From Burkholderiales bacterium (GTDB lineage: Bacteria; Pseudomonadota; Gammaproteobacteria; Burkholderiales; Ga0077523): a stretch of 64,000 bases of DNA. Numbering within the stretch: position 1 is the stretch's first letter; the number at the start of each line of letters is the position of its first letter. A model generated the notes under the pieces. It worked only from the letters and a program-made list of their open reading frames with translations. It was not told where the DNA came from and made no database searches. The translations under genes and the position numbers were made by a program. Positions 7,907-18,421 of this stretch are shown here, in pieces. The DNA lies in NCBI GenBank assembly GCA_019745565.1, contig JAIESW010000021.1, positions 60,716 through 124,715 of the forward strand, read 5' to 3'.

Positions 7907-9609
7907 CGCTCAAACTGAACCGCGTGGCCTATGCCGGCATGTACGGGCCCACCACGGGCGACAAGGTGCGGCTGGCCGACACCGATCTGTGGATCGAAGT
8001 GGAGCGCGATCACACCATCCCCGGCGAAGAGGTGAAGTTCGGCGGCGGCAAGGTGATCCGCGACGGGCAGGGCCAGGGCCAGCGTCTCGACGCGCAGGTG
8101 GCCGACACCGTCATCACCAACGCGCTGATCGTCGACTACACCGGCATCGTGAAGGCCGACATCGCCATCAAGCACGGGCGCATTTCCGGCATCGGCAAGG
8201 CCGGCAACCCGGACGTGCAGCCCGGCGTCACCATCGCCATCGGCGGCGGCACCGAGGTGATCGCGGGCGAGGGCATGATCGTCACCGCCGGCGGCATCGA
8301 CACGCACATCCACTTCATCTGCCCGCAGCAGATCGAAGAGGCGTTGATGTCCGGCGTCACCACCATGATCGGGGGCGGCACCGGGCCCGCGACCGGCACG
8401 TTCGCCACCACTTGCACGCCCGGCATCTGGCACATGCACCGCATGCTGCAGGCAGCCGACGCCTTCCCGATGAACCTGGGTTTTCTCGGCAAGGGCAACG
8501 TGAGCCTGCCCGGACCGTTGCGCGAGCAGGTGGCGGCCGGGGCCATCGGCCTCAAGCTGCACGAGGACTGGGGCACGACGCCGGCAACCATCGACAGCGC
8601 CCTGTCCGTGGCCGACGAGATGGACATCCAGGTCGGGATCCACACCGATACGTTGAACGAATCGGGCTTCGTGGAGAACTCGGTCGCCGCGTTCAAGGGG
8701 CGGACCATCCACACGTTCCACACCGAGGGCGCGGGCGGCGGCCACGCGCCCGACATCATCAAGGTGGTGCAGGAACCGAACGTCCTGCCGTCGTCCACCA
8801 ATCCGACGCGGCCGTTCACCGTCAACACGCTCGAGGAACACCTCGACATGCTGATGGTCTGCCATCACCTGGACGCCTCGATTCCGGAGGACGTCGCGTT
8901 CGCGGAATCACGCATCCGTCCGCAGACCATCGCGGCCGAGGACATCCTGCACGATCTGGGCGCCATCAGCATGATGTCCTCCGACTCGCAGGCCATGGGC
9001 CGCGTGGGCGAAGTGATCATGCGGACCTGGCAGACCGCTCACAAGATGCGCGCACAGCGCGGCGCGTTGCCGGGCGACGGACCGGGCAACGACAATTTCC
9101 GGGTGAAGCGCTACGTCGCCAAGTACACGATCAACCCGGCACTGGCGCAGGGCATCGCGCATGAAGTGGGGTCGATCGAAGTCGGCAAGCTCGCCGATCT
9201 GGTGCTGTGGCGCCCCGGGTTCTTCGGGGTCAAGCCGAGCCTGATCCTGAAGGGTGGGGCCATCGCCGCGGCAGCCATGGGCGATCCGAACGCTTCCATC
9301 CCCACGCCGCAGCCGGTGCACTACCGCCCGATGTTCGCGTCGTTCGCCGGGTCCCGCACGGCCACGTCGGTGACCTTCGTCTCCCAGGCGGCCGCGGCGG
9401 CCGGCATTGGACGGGAACTGGGACTCGCCAAGCGGCTGGTGGCGGTCAAGGGCACCCGCAAGGTGGGGAAGCGCGACATGCCGTTCAACGACGCCACGCC
9501 CCGCATGGAAGTGAACGCGCAGACCTACGAGGTGCGGGCCGACGGTCAGTTGCTGACCTGCGAGCCGGCGAAGGTCCTGCCGATGGCACAGCGCTACTTC
9601 CTGTTCTAG
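7903..9609 (+). CDS. ureC: Urease alpha (catalytic) subunit UreC
   Basis: A 568-residue nickel amidohydrolase that performs urea hydrolysis. All expected active-site residues are visible: H135 and H137 (THIHF), the lysine to be carbamylated K218 (GLKLHEDWG, with H220), H247 (GIHTDT), H273 ([13 protein letters not shown]), the flap histidine H321 (VCHHLD) and D361 (SSDSQAMGR). The protein is therefore likely to be active once nickel is inserted. No ureD, ureE, ureF or ureG follows. A strong terminator lies about 35 bp downstream, so the operon ends here. Confidence 0.98.
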   Translation: MTLKLNRVAYAGMYGPTTGDKVRLADTDLWIEVERDHTIPGEEVKFGGGKVIRDGQGQGQRLDAQVADTVITNALIVDYTGIVKADIAIKHGRISGIGKAGNPDVQPGVTIAIGGGTEVIAGEGMIVTAGGIDTHIHFICPQQIEEALMSGVTTMIGGGTGPATGTFATTCTPGIWHMHRMLQAADAFPMNLGFLGKGNVSLPGPLREQVAAGAIGLKLHEDWGTTPATIDSALSVADEMDIQVGIHTDTLNESGFVENSVAAFKGRTIHTFHTEGAGGGHAPDIIKVVQEPNVLPSSTNPTRPFTVNTLEEHLDMLMVCHHLDASIPEDVAFAESRIRPQTIAAEDILHDLGAISMMSSDSQAMGRVGEVIMRTWQTAHKMRAQRGALPGDGPGNDNFRVKRYVAKYTINPALAQGIAHEVGSIEVGKLADLVLWRPGFFGVKPSLILKGGAIAAAAMGDPNASIPTPQPVHYRPMFASFAGSRTATSVTFVSQAAAAAGIGRELGLAKRLVAVKGTRKVGKRDMPFNDATPRMEVNAQTYEVRADGQLLTCEPAKVLPMAQRYFLF

Positions 9610-9642
9610 AGCCTTCGGGTCTAGGGACGGACGCCGCAAAAG

Positions 9643-9674
9643 AAAGGGCCCGCACCGGAAGGTGCGGGCCCTTT
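9643..9674. terminator. Strong rho-independent terminator after ureC (probably bidirectional)
   Basis: A perfect 14-bp stem, AAAGGGCCCGCACC pairing with GGTGCGGGCCCTTT, closes a GGAA tetraloop. Flanking A-rich sequence on the left and a T-containing right arm allow function in both directions. It sits between ureC and the convergent small gene at 9701-9859. Confidence 0.85.
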
Positions 9675-9700
9675 CGCTTCGGGTATTCGTTGCGGGTCGA

Positions 9701-9859
9701 TCAGGACCAGGTGAAGTGGGACTCGCGATGCTTGGATTCCCACTCGCGCGTGCGGCGCTCCACGTCGGCCAGGTTCGCCGATTCGGCGAGATAGCGTTCG
9801 AGGTCGGATTCCCGGGTTTGAGAAAGAAGCCCGATCAGGGTTTGGACGAGCTGTGACAT
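9701..9859 (-). CDS. DUF3563-like small protein (52 aa)
   Basis: A short frame on the minus strand, starting MSQLVQTLIGLLSQ and containing DLERYLAESANLADVERRTREWES. The pattern YLAxSANLADxExR resembles DUF3563, a family of about 50-60-residue proteins found mainly in betaproteobacteria and of unknown function. A GGAG ribosome-binding site lies eight bases before the ATG (9857-9859). An AT-rich upstream region fits a promoter, and the bidirectional terminator lies just past the stop. The N-terminal 14 residues are hydrophobic and may form a membrane-associated helix. Frame, ribosome-binding site and terminator all support a real gene. Confidence 0.7.
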   Translation of the reverse strand: MSQLVQTLIGLLSQTRESDLERYLAESANLADVERRTREWESKHRESHFTWS

Positions 9860-9924
9860 TTGTCGATCTCCAGGTCAGGATTGCTGCGTTGCAAGACTTT
9901 GCAAGCGCTTGATCGACAGACATT

Positions 9925-10035
9925 CAGGAATCTGTAGGGTTCCATGCCTGTATTTTTTGCGGCGTGGCAGCATGACATCAGAAAAAACTTTATGTATCGC
10001 ATTCAATGAATTGAATATACGAACATATAGAACCT
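9925..10035. promoter_or_regulatory. AT-rich divergent regulatory region with an ATTCAAT palindrome
   Basis: A stretch markedly poorer in G and C than its surroundings separates the DUF3563-like gene (minus strand) from the methyltransferase gene (plus strand). It contains a perfect inverted repeat ATTCAAT-GA-ATTGAAT (10003-10018), a plausible operator, and runs such as ATTTTTTG and GAAAAAAC. Individual promoter hexamers cannot be assigned with confidence. The rest of the gap to 10181 shows no further clear signal. Confidence 0.4.
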
Positions 10036-10181
10036 CTTCTGACGCTGCGCCCTAGGCTCTCGGCAGTTCGGTGGACACGACCAGCAAGCCGTCGATAGAC
10101 TCGGTTTTCGCTGTTCCAACTGAGAACCGCGCTCCACCCGCCGCACGCAGCGTGTGAGACGCGGCGCAAGGAGATCTTGAG

Positions 10182-10997
<816 letters not shown>

Positions 10998-11026
10998 ACC
11001 GCCATCGCCACTGGAGGATGAGACCC

Positions 11027-11524
11027 ATGAAATCGTTGCGCAGAATGACCCTCGCCGCCCTGATCGTCGGCGCAGCAGTGGTGCCTGGCAGTTCGCTGTT
11101 CGCAGGCACCGAAACGGACGACAAGGGCTTCGTGACCCTGAAGCCGGGTAACGAGGACTGGAAGGACGCGCCCGGCTACAACGGCGTCCAGCTGATGGTG
11201 GTGGAGGGCGATCCGACCAAGGCGGGACCGTACGTGATCCGGGTCAAGTTCTCGCCCGGCACCATGAGCATGCCGCACCAGCATCCGGACGATCGCCTGG
11301 TCACCGTGATCAAGGGCACGTGGTACACGGGCACCAGCGAGACCTTCGAGCCCGCCAGCACCAAGCCGCTGCCCACCGGGAGCTTCATGAAGCATCCGGC
11401 CGGAGCGGCCCACTACGACGGTGCCAAGGACGGCGAAGTGATCGTGCAGATCATGGGCGTGGGGCCGAGCGGCACCGTGTTCTTCAAGCCCGAACTGGGC
11501 AAGACCGGCCGTTCCCTTCCGTAA
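11027..11524 (+). CDS. Exported cupin-domain protein
   Basis: A 165-residue protein with a signal peptide (cleavage near LFAG) and one cupin barrel. The metal-binding pattern is visible as MPHQHPDDRLVTVIKG (two histidines and an acidic residue) and a later histidine in HPAGAAHYDG. GGAGG at 11013-11017 supports the ATG at 11027 over an in-frame ATG at 11018. The stop codon abuts the GTG of the following flavoprotein, so the methyltransferase, cupin and flavoprotein are probably one operon. The substrate is not known. Confidence 0.75.
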   Translation: MKSLRRMTLAALIVGAAVVPGSSLFAGTETDDKGFVTLKPGNEDWKDAPGYNGVQLMVVEGDPTKAGPYVIRVKFSPGTMSMPHQHPDDRLVTVIKGTWYTGTSETFEPASTKPLPTGSFMKHPAGAAHYDGAKDGEVIVQIMGVGPSGTVFFKPELGKTGRSLP

Positions 11525-13342
11525 GTGGCGGTCGATCGTTCCCGGTTGGCCGGGGCCCTGAGCGCCGGGATCCTCGAGCGGTCCGGGTTGCGCCTCGACG
11601 CGGCCCAGGATTTCGAGTGGCTGGATCGCAACATTCCGTGCCGCACGTCCTGTCCGGCCGGCACGGACATTCCGGGCTATCTGGAAGCGGTCTACGAGGG
11701 CCGGTACGCCGACGCTTATCGGATCAACCTGCGCGACAACGTATTTCCGGGCGTGCTCGGGCGCGTCTGTTCGCGTCCCTGCGAGGACGCCTGTCGTCAC
11801 GGGCGCGCAGGCAACGGCGATCCCGTCGCGATCTGTTTCTCCAAGCGATCGGCCGCCGACCACATGGCCCAGCCGCCAGCGCGTCTCGAGCCGATCTTTC
11901 CGCCCAGCGGGCGGCGGGTTGCGGTCGTCGGCGCGGGAGTCGGCGGCCTCGCCGCCGCGCGCGAGCTCGCACTGTGGGGCCATCGGGTGACCGTCTTCGA
12001 GAAACATGCGCGGCCAGGCGGCATGCTGAACCAGGGCATCCCGGCGTTCCGCCTGCCGCGCGACCTCATCAGCCGCGAGATCGACCAGATCACCGCGCTC
12101 GCGGTGGAGGTGCGCTGCGGCGTCGACGTCGGGAAGGACTTCACCCTCGATCATCTCGCGGCCGGGCACGACGCCGTCGTGCTGGCCGCCGGCACGCTGA
12201 AGCCCAATCCGATCGGTATCCCGGGTGCCGACCTCACCGGGGTCGAGCACGGCCTCGGTTTCCTGCTGGCGGTCAACGAGGCGGGACGGCGTGAAGTCGG
12301 CCGCAACGTCGCCGTGATCGGCGGCGGTTACACCGCCATGGACTGCGCGCGCACCGCGTTGCGCCTGGGGGCACGGGTGACCGTGTATTACCGCCGCCAG
12401 CGGGCCGACATGGTCGTGCTCCCGGGTGAACTGGAGGAATTCCTCGCGGAGGGCGGCACGTTGGTCAACGAAGCTGCCCCCCTGGAACTGGTGGGCGAGC
12501 ACGGACGAGTGGCCGGCATCCGGTTCGCGCGAACTGCGTCCACTGCCCGGCAGGCGGACGGCCGCGCTGGCTTCGAGATCGCCGCGGGCACCGGCTTCGA
12601 CGTGGAAGCCGATCAGGTCATCCTTGCCATCGGCCAGCGGCCGGAAACGGGCTGGATCGACGCCGCGCTGGCGTCACGGCTCGTGGGGCGCGACGGCTGG
12701 CTCGCCTCAGGCAGCGGTTCGGAAACGGCGCTGCCCAATGTGTTCGTCGCCGGCGATTTCGCCCTCGGTGCGACCACGCTGATCCGCGCCATCGGGCACG
12801 CGAAGCAGTGCGCCCGCCGCGTCGACCGTTTCCTGACGGGCCGCGAACGCCTGCGCGATCGCGTCGCGGTCGGCCCCGCGGTGCATTCCAAGAGTCCGGA
12901 GGCGGGAACCACCGGACGCACCGCCGCGATGAACACCATTCCGATCCACCCGATGCCGGTGCTTGCGCCCCAGGCGCGCGGTCTGGAGGCGGAAGTGGAG
13001 ACCGGCTACGCGCCGCCCGAGGCGCGGGCCGAGGCATCGCGCTGCTACCTCTGTCATTACAAGTTCGAGATCATCGACAGCCGCTGCGTCCTGTGCGACG
13101 AGTGCATCAAGGTGAAGCCGGTGCCGGACTGCATCGTCGAGATCGCCGGTCTCGTCCGTGACGACGAAAGCCGCATCACGGGTTACCTGCCGGTGGCGGC
13201 GGGGCAGACCGATTCGCTCTACTACAACCGGCTGTGGATCGATCAGGACAAGTGCGTGCGCTGCGGCCAATGCGAGGCCGTCTGTCCGGTGAACGCCATC
13301 ACCATCCAGAAGGTGACGCCGGTCATCGAAGTCGCCGTCTGA
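11525..13342 (+). CDS. GltD-like FAD/NAD(P) oxidoreductase with C-terminal ferredoxin domain
   Basis: A 605-residue cytoplasmic flavoprotein. The N-terminus carries the iron-sulfur cysteines of the glutamate synthase small-subunit family (CRTSCPAGTD; CSRPCEDACRHG). FAD and NAD(P) Rossmann motifs follow (VAVVGAGVGGLAAA; VAVIGGGYTAMDCA), then GQRPETGW and the flavin-binding VFVAGDFALG. From about residue 505 an added domain has CYLCHYKF, CVLCDECIK and CVRCGQCEAVCPVNAI, enough for extra [4Fe-4S] clusters. No GltB-like large subunit is nearby, so glutamate synthesis is unlikely. It more probably passes electrons between NAD(P)H and a ferredoxin-type partner. It starts at a GTG immediately after the cupin stop. 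Confidence 0.8.
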   Translation: MAVDRSRLAGALSAGILERSGLRLDAAQDFEWLDRNIPCRTSCPAGTDIPGYLEAVYEGRYADAYRINLRDNVFPGVLGRVCSRPCEDACRHGRAGNGDPVAICFSKRSAADHMAQPPARLEPIFPPSGRRVAVVGAGVGGLAAARELALWGHRVTVFEKHARPGGMLNQGIPAFRLPRDLISREIDQITALAVEVRCGVDVGKDFTLDHLAAGHDAVVLAAGTLKPNPIGIPGADLTGVEHGLGFLLAVNEAGRREVGRNVAVIGGGYTAMDCARTALRLGARVTVYYRRQRADMVVLPGELEEFLAEGGTLVNEAAPLELVGEHGRVAGIRFARTASTARQADGRAGFEIAAGTGFDVEADQVILAIGQRPETGWIDAALASRLVGRDGWLASGSGSETALPNVFVAGDFALGATTLIRAIGHAKQCARRVDRFLTGRERLRDRVAVGPAVHSKSPEAGTTGRTAAMNTIPIHPMPVLAPQARGLEAEVETGYAPPEARAEASRCYLCHYKFEIIDSRCVLCDECIKVKPVPDCIVEIAGLVRDDESRITGYLPVAAGQTDSLYYNRLWIDQDKCVRCGQCEAVCPVNAITIQKVTPVIEVAV

Positions 13343-13499
13343 GGCGTTTTCAGCCGTGACGAGGCAGCGCCCAGCGAAGCTGAGTTCCAGCCGATCGGTA
13401 TGTCTTGCGCGGTGGGTGAGGCGTTTCCAGTCGTGGTGGGGCAGCGCCCAGCGAAGCTGGGGCGCACAGCCGATCGGTGTGTCTTGCGCGGTGGGTGAG
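13341..13499. repeat. Tandem pair of intergenic repeat R1 (copies 2 and 3)
   Basis: Two R1 units in direct tandem, 77 and 79 bp between successive GAGGCGTTT boundaries, with R1 cores at 13355-13420 and 13432-13499. Both contain GCAGCGCCCAGCGAAGCTG and end GGTGGGTGAGGCGTTT. The second copy folds as GCGCCCAGC (13444-13452) with GCTGGGGCGC (13456-13465). The first copy has lost the second arm (GAGTTCCAG instead of GGGGCGCAC). They fill most of the 276-bp gap before the HNH gene. Confidence 0.8.
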
Positions 13500-13525
13500 G
13501 CGTTTTCTTCGTCGCGGGATGTCCG

Positions 13526-13531
13526 TATACT
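13526..13531 (+). promoter_or_regulatory. Candidate -10 element of the HNH nuclease gene
   Basis: TATACT, one mismatch to the sigma-70 -10 consensus, 88 bp upstream of the GTG start. No good -35 hexamer is present at the usual distance, only TTTTCT. A sequence-level suggestion. Confidence 0.3.
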
Positions 13532-13618
13532 CGGCGCCCGAACGCGTGCCGTCGGGTTGATCAGTGTTTCGTGTTCCGACGGTGTCCCTCGAATGATCGA
13601 AGGAAGGAGCGAACCGTC

Positions 13619-14182
13619 GTGGCGATGATTCTCGCGCTCGACATGGCCGGGCATCCCAGCCGCTGGCTCATGATCGATGAAGCCATCACCTATCAGGCGC
13701 GCCGCATGGTGGCGTGGTCGATGGGTGAGGTCGTCGCGACCTACCGCGGCGGAATCTCGCGCATGACCGGCGAGCGGTCGTCCCTGTCGACGGCGAGCAT
13801 CATCGCGATCAAAGGTGCGGCCGAACTGGTGCGCGATCATCATTCCGAGCCGCACCTCACCAATGCCGCGCTGTTCGCGCGCGATCGCCATCTGTGCGCC
13901 TATTGCGGCGGCCACTATCGCGAGCGCGACCTGTCGCGCGACCACGTGGTGCCGGTGTACCACGGCGGCAAGGACCGCTGGATGAACGTCGTCACGGCCT
14001 GCCGCTCGTGCAACATCCGCAAGGGCGGACGCACGCCCGAATCGGCGCACATGCCGCTGCTCTACGCGCCGTACGTGCCGAACAAGTACGAGCATCTGAT
14101 CCTGCAGAACCGCAAGATCCTGCACGACCAGATGGAATACCTGATGGCGAAGGTGCCGCGGCACAGCCGTCTCTACGCCTGA
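13619..14182 (+). CDS. HNH endonuclease family protein
   Basis: A 187-residue protein with a C-terminal HNH zinc-finger nuclease fold: CAYCGGHYRERDLSRDHVVPVYHGGKDRWMNVVTACRSCN shows the two CxxC pairs, the DHVVP catalytic histidine region and the conserved N. The first 90 residues resemble the upstream domain of stand-alone bacterial HNH proteins that often precede M48 proteases or DNA repair genes. The GTG at 13619 is preferred because AGGAAGGAG lies nine bases upstream. The ATG at 13625 is the alternative. No restriction or phage genes accompany it. Role unknown, possibly DNA repair. Confidence 0.85.
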   Translation: MAMILALDMAGHPSRWLMIDEAITYQARRMVAWSMGEVVATYRGGISRMTGERSSLSTASIIAIKGAAELVRDHHSEPHLTNAALFARDRHLCAYCGGHYRERDLSRDHVVPVYHGGKDRWMNVVTACRSCNIRKGGRTPESAHMPLLYAPYVPNKYEHLILQNRKILHDQMEYLMAKVPRHSRLYA

Positions 14183-14208
14183 CGCCCAAGCATCCGATCC
14201 GAGGTTCC

Positions 14209-15057
14209 GTGCGGAAGTTTCTAGCCGTCCTGTTGTTGCTGGCGCTCGCCGGCTGCGAGACCAATCCGGTCACCGGCCGCAAGCAGTTCATCGTGGTTTC
14301 CGAGGACGAAGCCATCGCCGCGTCGTCGCAGGCGTACGTCCAGATGCTGCAGCCCTACCAGCAGAAGGGGCAGCTCGACAACAATCCCGCGATCACCGCG
14401 CGCATCGTCGCGATCACCGAGCGCCTGATTCCGCCGGCCATCGCCTATCGTCCGGAAACCAAGGACTGGCAGTGGAGCGTCAAGGTCATCGACGACCCGA
14501 AGACCGTGAATGCCTGGTGCATGGCAGGCGGCAAGATGGCCTTCTACACCGGCCTGATCGTGGCGCTGAAACCCACGGACGACGAGATTGCCCAGGTGAT
14601 GGGTCACGAGATCGCGCACGCGCTGTCCAAGCACCAGGCGGAGAAGATGTCGCGCGCCATGGCCACGCAACTGGGGGTCAACGCCATCGCCATCGTCACC
14701 GATGCACGCTACGCCCAGATGGCGCAGCAGGCGGCAGCCGCCGCTGCGACGGTTGCCCTCGACCTGCCCAACAGCCGCGAAGCGGAATCCGAGGCCGATC
14801 GCATCGGCATCGAACTGGCCGCCAAGGCGGGCTATGACCCGAAGGCCGCCGTGACCCTGTGGCAGAAGATGGCCCAGGTTTCGGGCGGCGGGGGCAAGAG
14901 CGATTTCCTGAGCACGCACCCGGCGCCGGAGAAGCGCATGGAAGCCCTTGCGGCGCTCGGGCCGCAGATGATGCCGTATTACGAGGACAAGGCGCCGCGG
15001 CCGGTCTACAAATTGAAGCCCCAACTGCTGACCGCGCCGGCCCAGCCGGCGAAGTAG
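14209..15057 (+). CDS. M48 family zinc metalloprotease, lipoprotein
   Basis: A 282-residue predicted lipoprotein with the lipobox LAGC (cysteine near residue 15) after a short hydrophobic leader. The catalytic zinc motif is HEIAH (within GHEIAHALSKHQAE) and the third ligand is likely in the EAESEADRIG segment. This is the LoiP/YcaL-like group of envelope proteases that cleave or quality-control outer-membrane proteins. The GTG start at 14209 places the lipobox correctly. The gene begins 26 bp after the HNH gene. Confidence 0.9.
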   Translation: MRKFLAVLLLLALAGCETNPVTGRKQFIVVSEDEAIAASSQAYVQMLQPYQQKGQLDNNPAITARIVAITERLIPPAIAYRPETKDWQWSVKVIDDPKTVNAWCMAGGKMAFYTGLIVALKPTDDEIAQVMGHEIAHALSKHQAEKMSRAMATQLGVNAIAIVTDARYAQMAQQAAAAAATVALDLPNSREAESEADRIGIELAAKAGYDPKAAVTLWQKMAQVSGGGGKSDFLSTHPAPEKRMEALAALGPQMMPYYEDKAPRPVYKLKPQLLTAPAQPAK

Positions 15058-15128
15058 CCGTCCCGCCGGGCGCCGACTGCATGGGTCGGGCCAATCCCGT
15101 GCAGGCGTGCACCGCCTTGGGCATGCGG

Positions 15129-15158
15129 TTGCCATGCCGCGAACCAGTCGCGTAGCAT
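15129..15158 (+). promoter_or_regulatory. Candidate sigma-70 promoter of the ydcS-like operon
   Basis: TTGCCA (-35, one mismatch) and TAGCAT (-10) separated by 18 bp, about 50 bp before the start of the binding-protein gene. The remainder of the 149-bp gap shows no other clear feature. Confidence 0.4.
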
Positions 15159-15206
15159 TCTTAGCCGGCTTCACTCCCGCGGCCACAAATACAAAGGAGA
15201 GTCCCC

Positions 15207-16400
<1,194 letters not shown>

Positions 16401-16433
16401 GGCAGGCACTCATCGGACGTCGAGCCCCGGCCC

Positions 16434-17477
16434 ATGGCGGGAGCTGAGGCGACACCCGCGGTCAGCTTCATCGAAGTCAGCCGCCGGTTCGGCGATGTGC
16501 GCGCCGTCGACAATGTCAGCTTCGACATTGCCGACGGCGAGTTCTTTTCCATGCTCGGACCGTCCGGTTCGGGCAAGACCACCTGCCTGCGGCTGATCGC
16601 GGGCTTCGAGCAGCCCTCGAGCGGCCACATCAAGGTCCACGGCGTCAATGTGGAGGGCGTGCCGCCGTACGAGCGCGACGTCAACACCGTGTTCCAGGAC
16701 TACGCGCTGTTCCCCCACATGAGCGTGGGCGAGAACGTCGAGTACGGCCTGATGATCCGCAAGGTGCCGAAAGCCGAGCGCCGCAGCCGGGCGGCGGACA
16801 TGCTGAAGCTGGTGAAGCTGGACGGCATGTACGCCCGCAAACCGAGCCAACTCTCCGGCGGCCAGCGCCAGCGCGTGGCGCTTGCCCGTGCGCTCATCAA
16901 CCGGCCGCGCGTGCTGCTGCTGGACGAACCGCTCGGCGCGCTCGATCTCAAGCTGCGCGAGTCCATGCAGAACGAGCTGAAGGCGATCCAGCGCCAGGTG
17001 GGCATCACCTTCATCTACGTCACCCACGACCAGGGCGAGGCGCTCTCCATGAGCGATCGGCTCGCGGTCTTCAATCATGGTCGCATCGAACAGATCGGCA
17101 CGCCGAGCGAGGTCTACGATCATCCGGCGAGCCAGTTCGTGGCCGGGTTCGTGGGCCAGACCAATCTCGTGGACGGCTATCTCGGCCAGCGGCTCGGCGG
17201 CTTTCCCGGCCTGTACGCGATCCGTCCCGAGCGCATCCGCATCCTGCCGCCTGACGGCGAAGTCCCGATGGGCATGGCTACCATCGACGGTCGCGTCGAT
17301 TCCATCACCTATCTCGGGGCCACCTCGCGCGTCGAGGTGGAAGTGGAAGAGGGGCGGCTTACGGTGATCGAGCAGAATCTCGAGGGCGGTACCGCGGCGG
17401 CCGGCCGGGATACTGGTGCCAACGTCCGGCTGATCATCGAGCGCAGGCATATTCAGCCGGTCACGGAGAGCCAGTGA
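16434..17477 (+). CDS. ydcT: Polyamine ABC transporter ATP-binding protein (YdcT/PotA-like)
   Basis: A 347-residue ATPase with Walker A GPSGSGKTTCLR, signature LSGGQRQRVALARAL and Walker B LLLDEPLGALD, followed by a C-terminal TOBE regulatory domain (from about residue 245). It energises the two permeases that follow. It starts 33 bp after the binding-protein gene, and its stop overlaps the permease start by four bases (GTGA). Confidence 0.92.
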   Translation: MAGAEATPAVSFIEVSRRFGDVRAVDNVSFDIADGEFFSMLGPSGSGKTTCLRLIAGFEQPSSGHIKVHGVNVEGVPPYERDVNTVFQDYALFPHMSVGENVEYGLMIRKVPKAERRSRAADMLKLVKLDGMYARKPSQLSGGQRQRVALARALINRPRVLLLDEPLGALDLKLRESMQNELKAIQRQVGITFIYVTHDQGEALSMSDRLAVFNHGRIEQIGTPSEVYDHPASQFVAGFVGQTNLVDGYLGQRLGGFPGLYAIRPERIRILPPDGEVPMGMATIDGRVDSITYLGATSRVEVEVEEGRLTVIEQNLEGGTAAAGRDTGANVRLIIERRHIQPVTESQ

Positions 17478-18421
17478 CCTCCGCGGCGGCCGCGTTGCCA
17501 CTGGACCGCTCGCCGCTGCAACGGCTGTCCTCGGCGCTGTACCTGCGGCCGGCGCTGCTCACCTTCCTGCTGCTGACGCCGCCGCTGCTGTGGCTGGGCG
17601 TGATCTATCTCGGATCGCTGTTCACGCTGCTCGCCCACAGCTTCTTCGCGCTCGACGAGTTCTCGGGCGTGATGGTGCGCGAGTTCTCGCTCGCCACCTG
17701 GAAGGAGTTCTTCGGCAATCCGGCCAACTGGGACGTCGTGATCCGCTCGGCGCTGATGGCGATCGCCGTCACGCTCGCGGCGGCGTTGATCGCGTTTCCG
17801 ATCGCGTACTACATGGTGCGATATGCAGGGCTGCGGATGAAAGCCGTGCTGTACCTCGGCGTGATGCTGCCGTTGTGGTCGAGCTACCTGGTGCGCGTGT
17901 ACGCGTGGAAGCTGATCCTCGCCAAGGAAGGGATCGTGAGCTGGTTCGCCAACACGCTGCACCTCGGCTGGCTGCTGGACCTCGTGCTGGACATCCCCGA
18001 GATCGGCGGGCCGTCCCTCTCGACGTCCTATCTCGGCACGTTCATCGTCTTCACGTACATCTGGCTGCCCTTCATGATCCTGCCGGTGGTGGCGGCGCTC
18101 GAGCGCGTGCCCGGCTCGGTGATCGAAGCCTCGGGCGATCTGGGTGCGAAGCCGGGTCAGACTTTCCGCAAGGTGATACTCCCGCTCGCGTTCCCGGGTG
18201 TTGTGGCGGGCTCCATCTTCACTTTCTCGCTCACGTTGGGCGACTACATCATCCCCAGCATCATCGGAAAGTCGGTGCCGTTCCTCGGCGAGACGGTCTA
18301 CCGCCTGCAGGGCACCGCCGGCAACGTGCCGATGGCCGCGGCGTTCACGGTGGTGCCCATCGTGATCATGGGCATCTATCTCACGCTGGCGAAGCGTCTC
18401 GGAGCCTTCGATGCGCTCTAA
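17474..18421 (+). CDS. ydcU: Polyamine ABC transporter permease (YdcU/PotB-like)
   Basis: A 315-residue inner-membrane permease with about six transmembrane segments and the EAA loop [24 protein letters not shown], which docks with the ATPase. The GTG start at 17474 overlaps the preceding stop. The end overlaps the next permease by 11 bases. One of the two channel subunits of the importer. Confidence 0.92.
   Translation: MTSAAAALPLDRSPLQRLSSALYLRPALLTFLLLTPPLLWLGVIYLGSLFTLLAHSFFALDEFSGVMVREFSLATWKEFFGNPANWDVVIRSALMAIAVTLAAALIAFPIAYYMVRYAGLRMKAVLYLGVMLPLWSSYLVRVYAWKLILAKEGIVSWFANTLHLGWLLDLVLDIPEIGGPSLSTSYLGTFIVFTYIWLPFMILPVVAALERVPGSVIEASGDLGAKPGQTFRKVILPLAFPGVVAGSIFTFSLTLGDYIIPSIIGKSVPFLGETVYRLQGTAGNVPMAAAFTVVPIVIMGIYLTLAKRLGAFDAL

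Noticed and set aside
9621..9923. A 100-residue minus-strand frame across the ureC terminator
   Set aside because: It translates through the terminator hairpin and overlaps the better supported 52-residue DUF3563-like gene in another frame.
13341..13499. Tandem repeats considered as a minimal CRISPR array
   Set aside because: The units are 77-79 bp, diverged and directly adjacent without unique spacers, and isolated copies exist elsewhere, so they are an intergenic repeat family.
13619..15057. HNH nuclease and neighbouring protease considered as a defence island
   Set aside because: The HNH protein is of the stand-alone housekeeping type and no methylase, restriction, toxin or helicase gene accompanies it. 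The M48 protease is an ordinary envelope lipoprotein.
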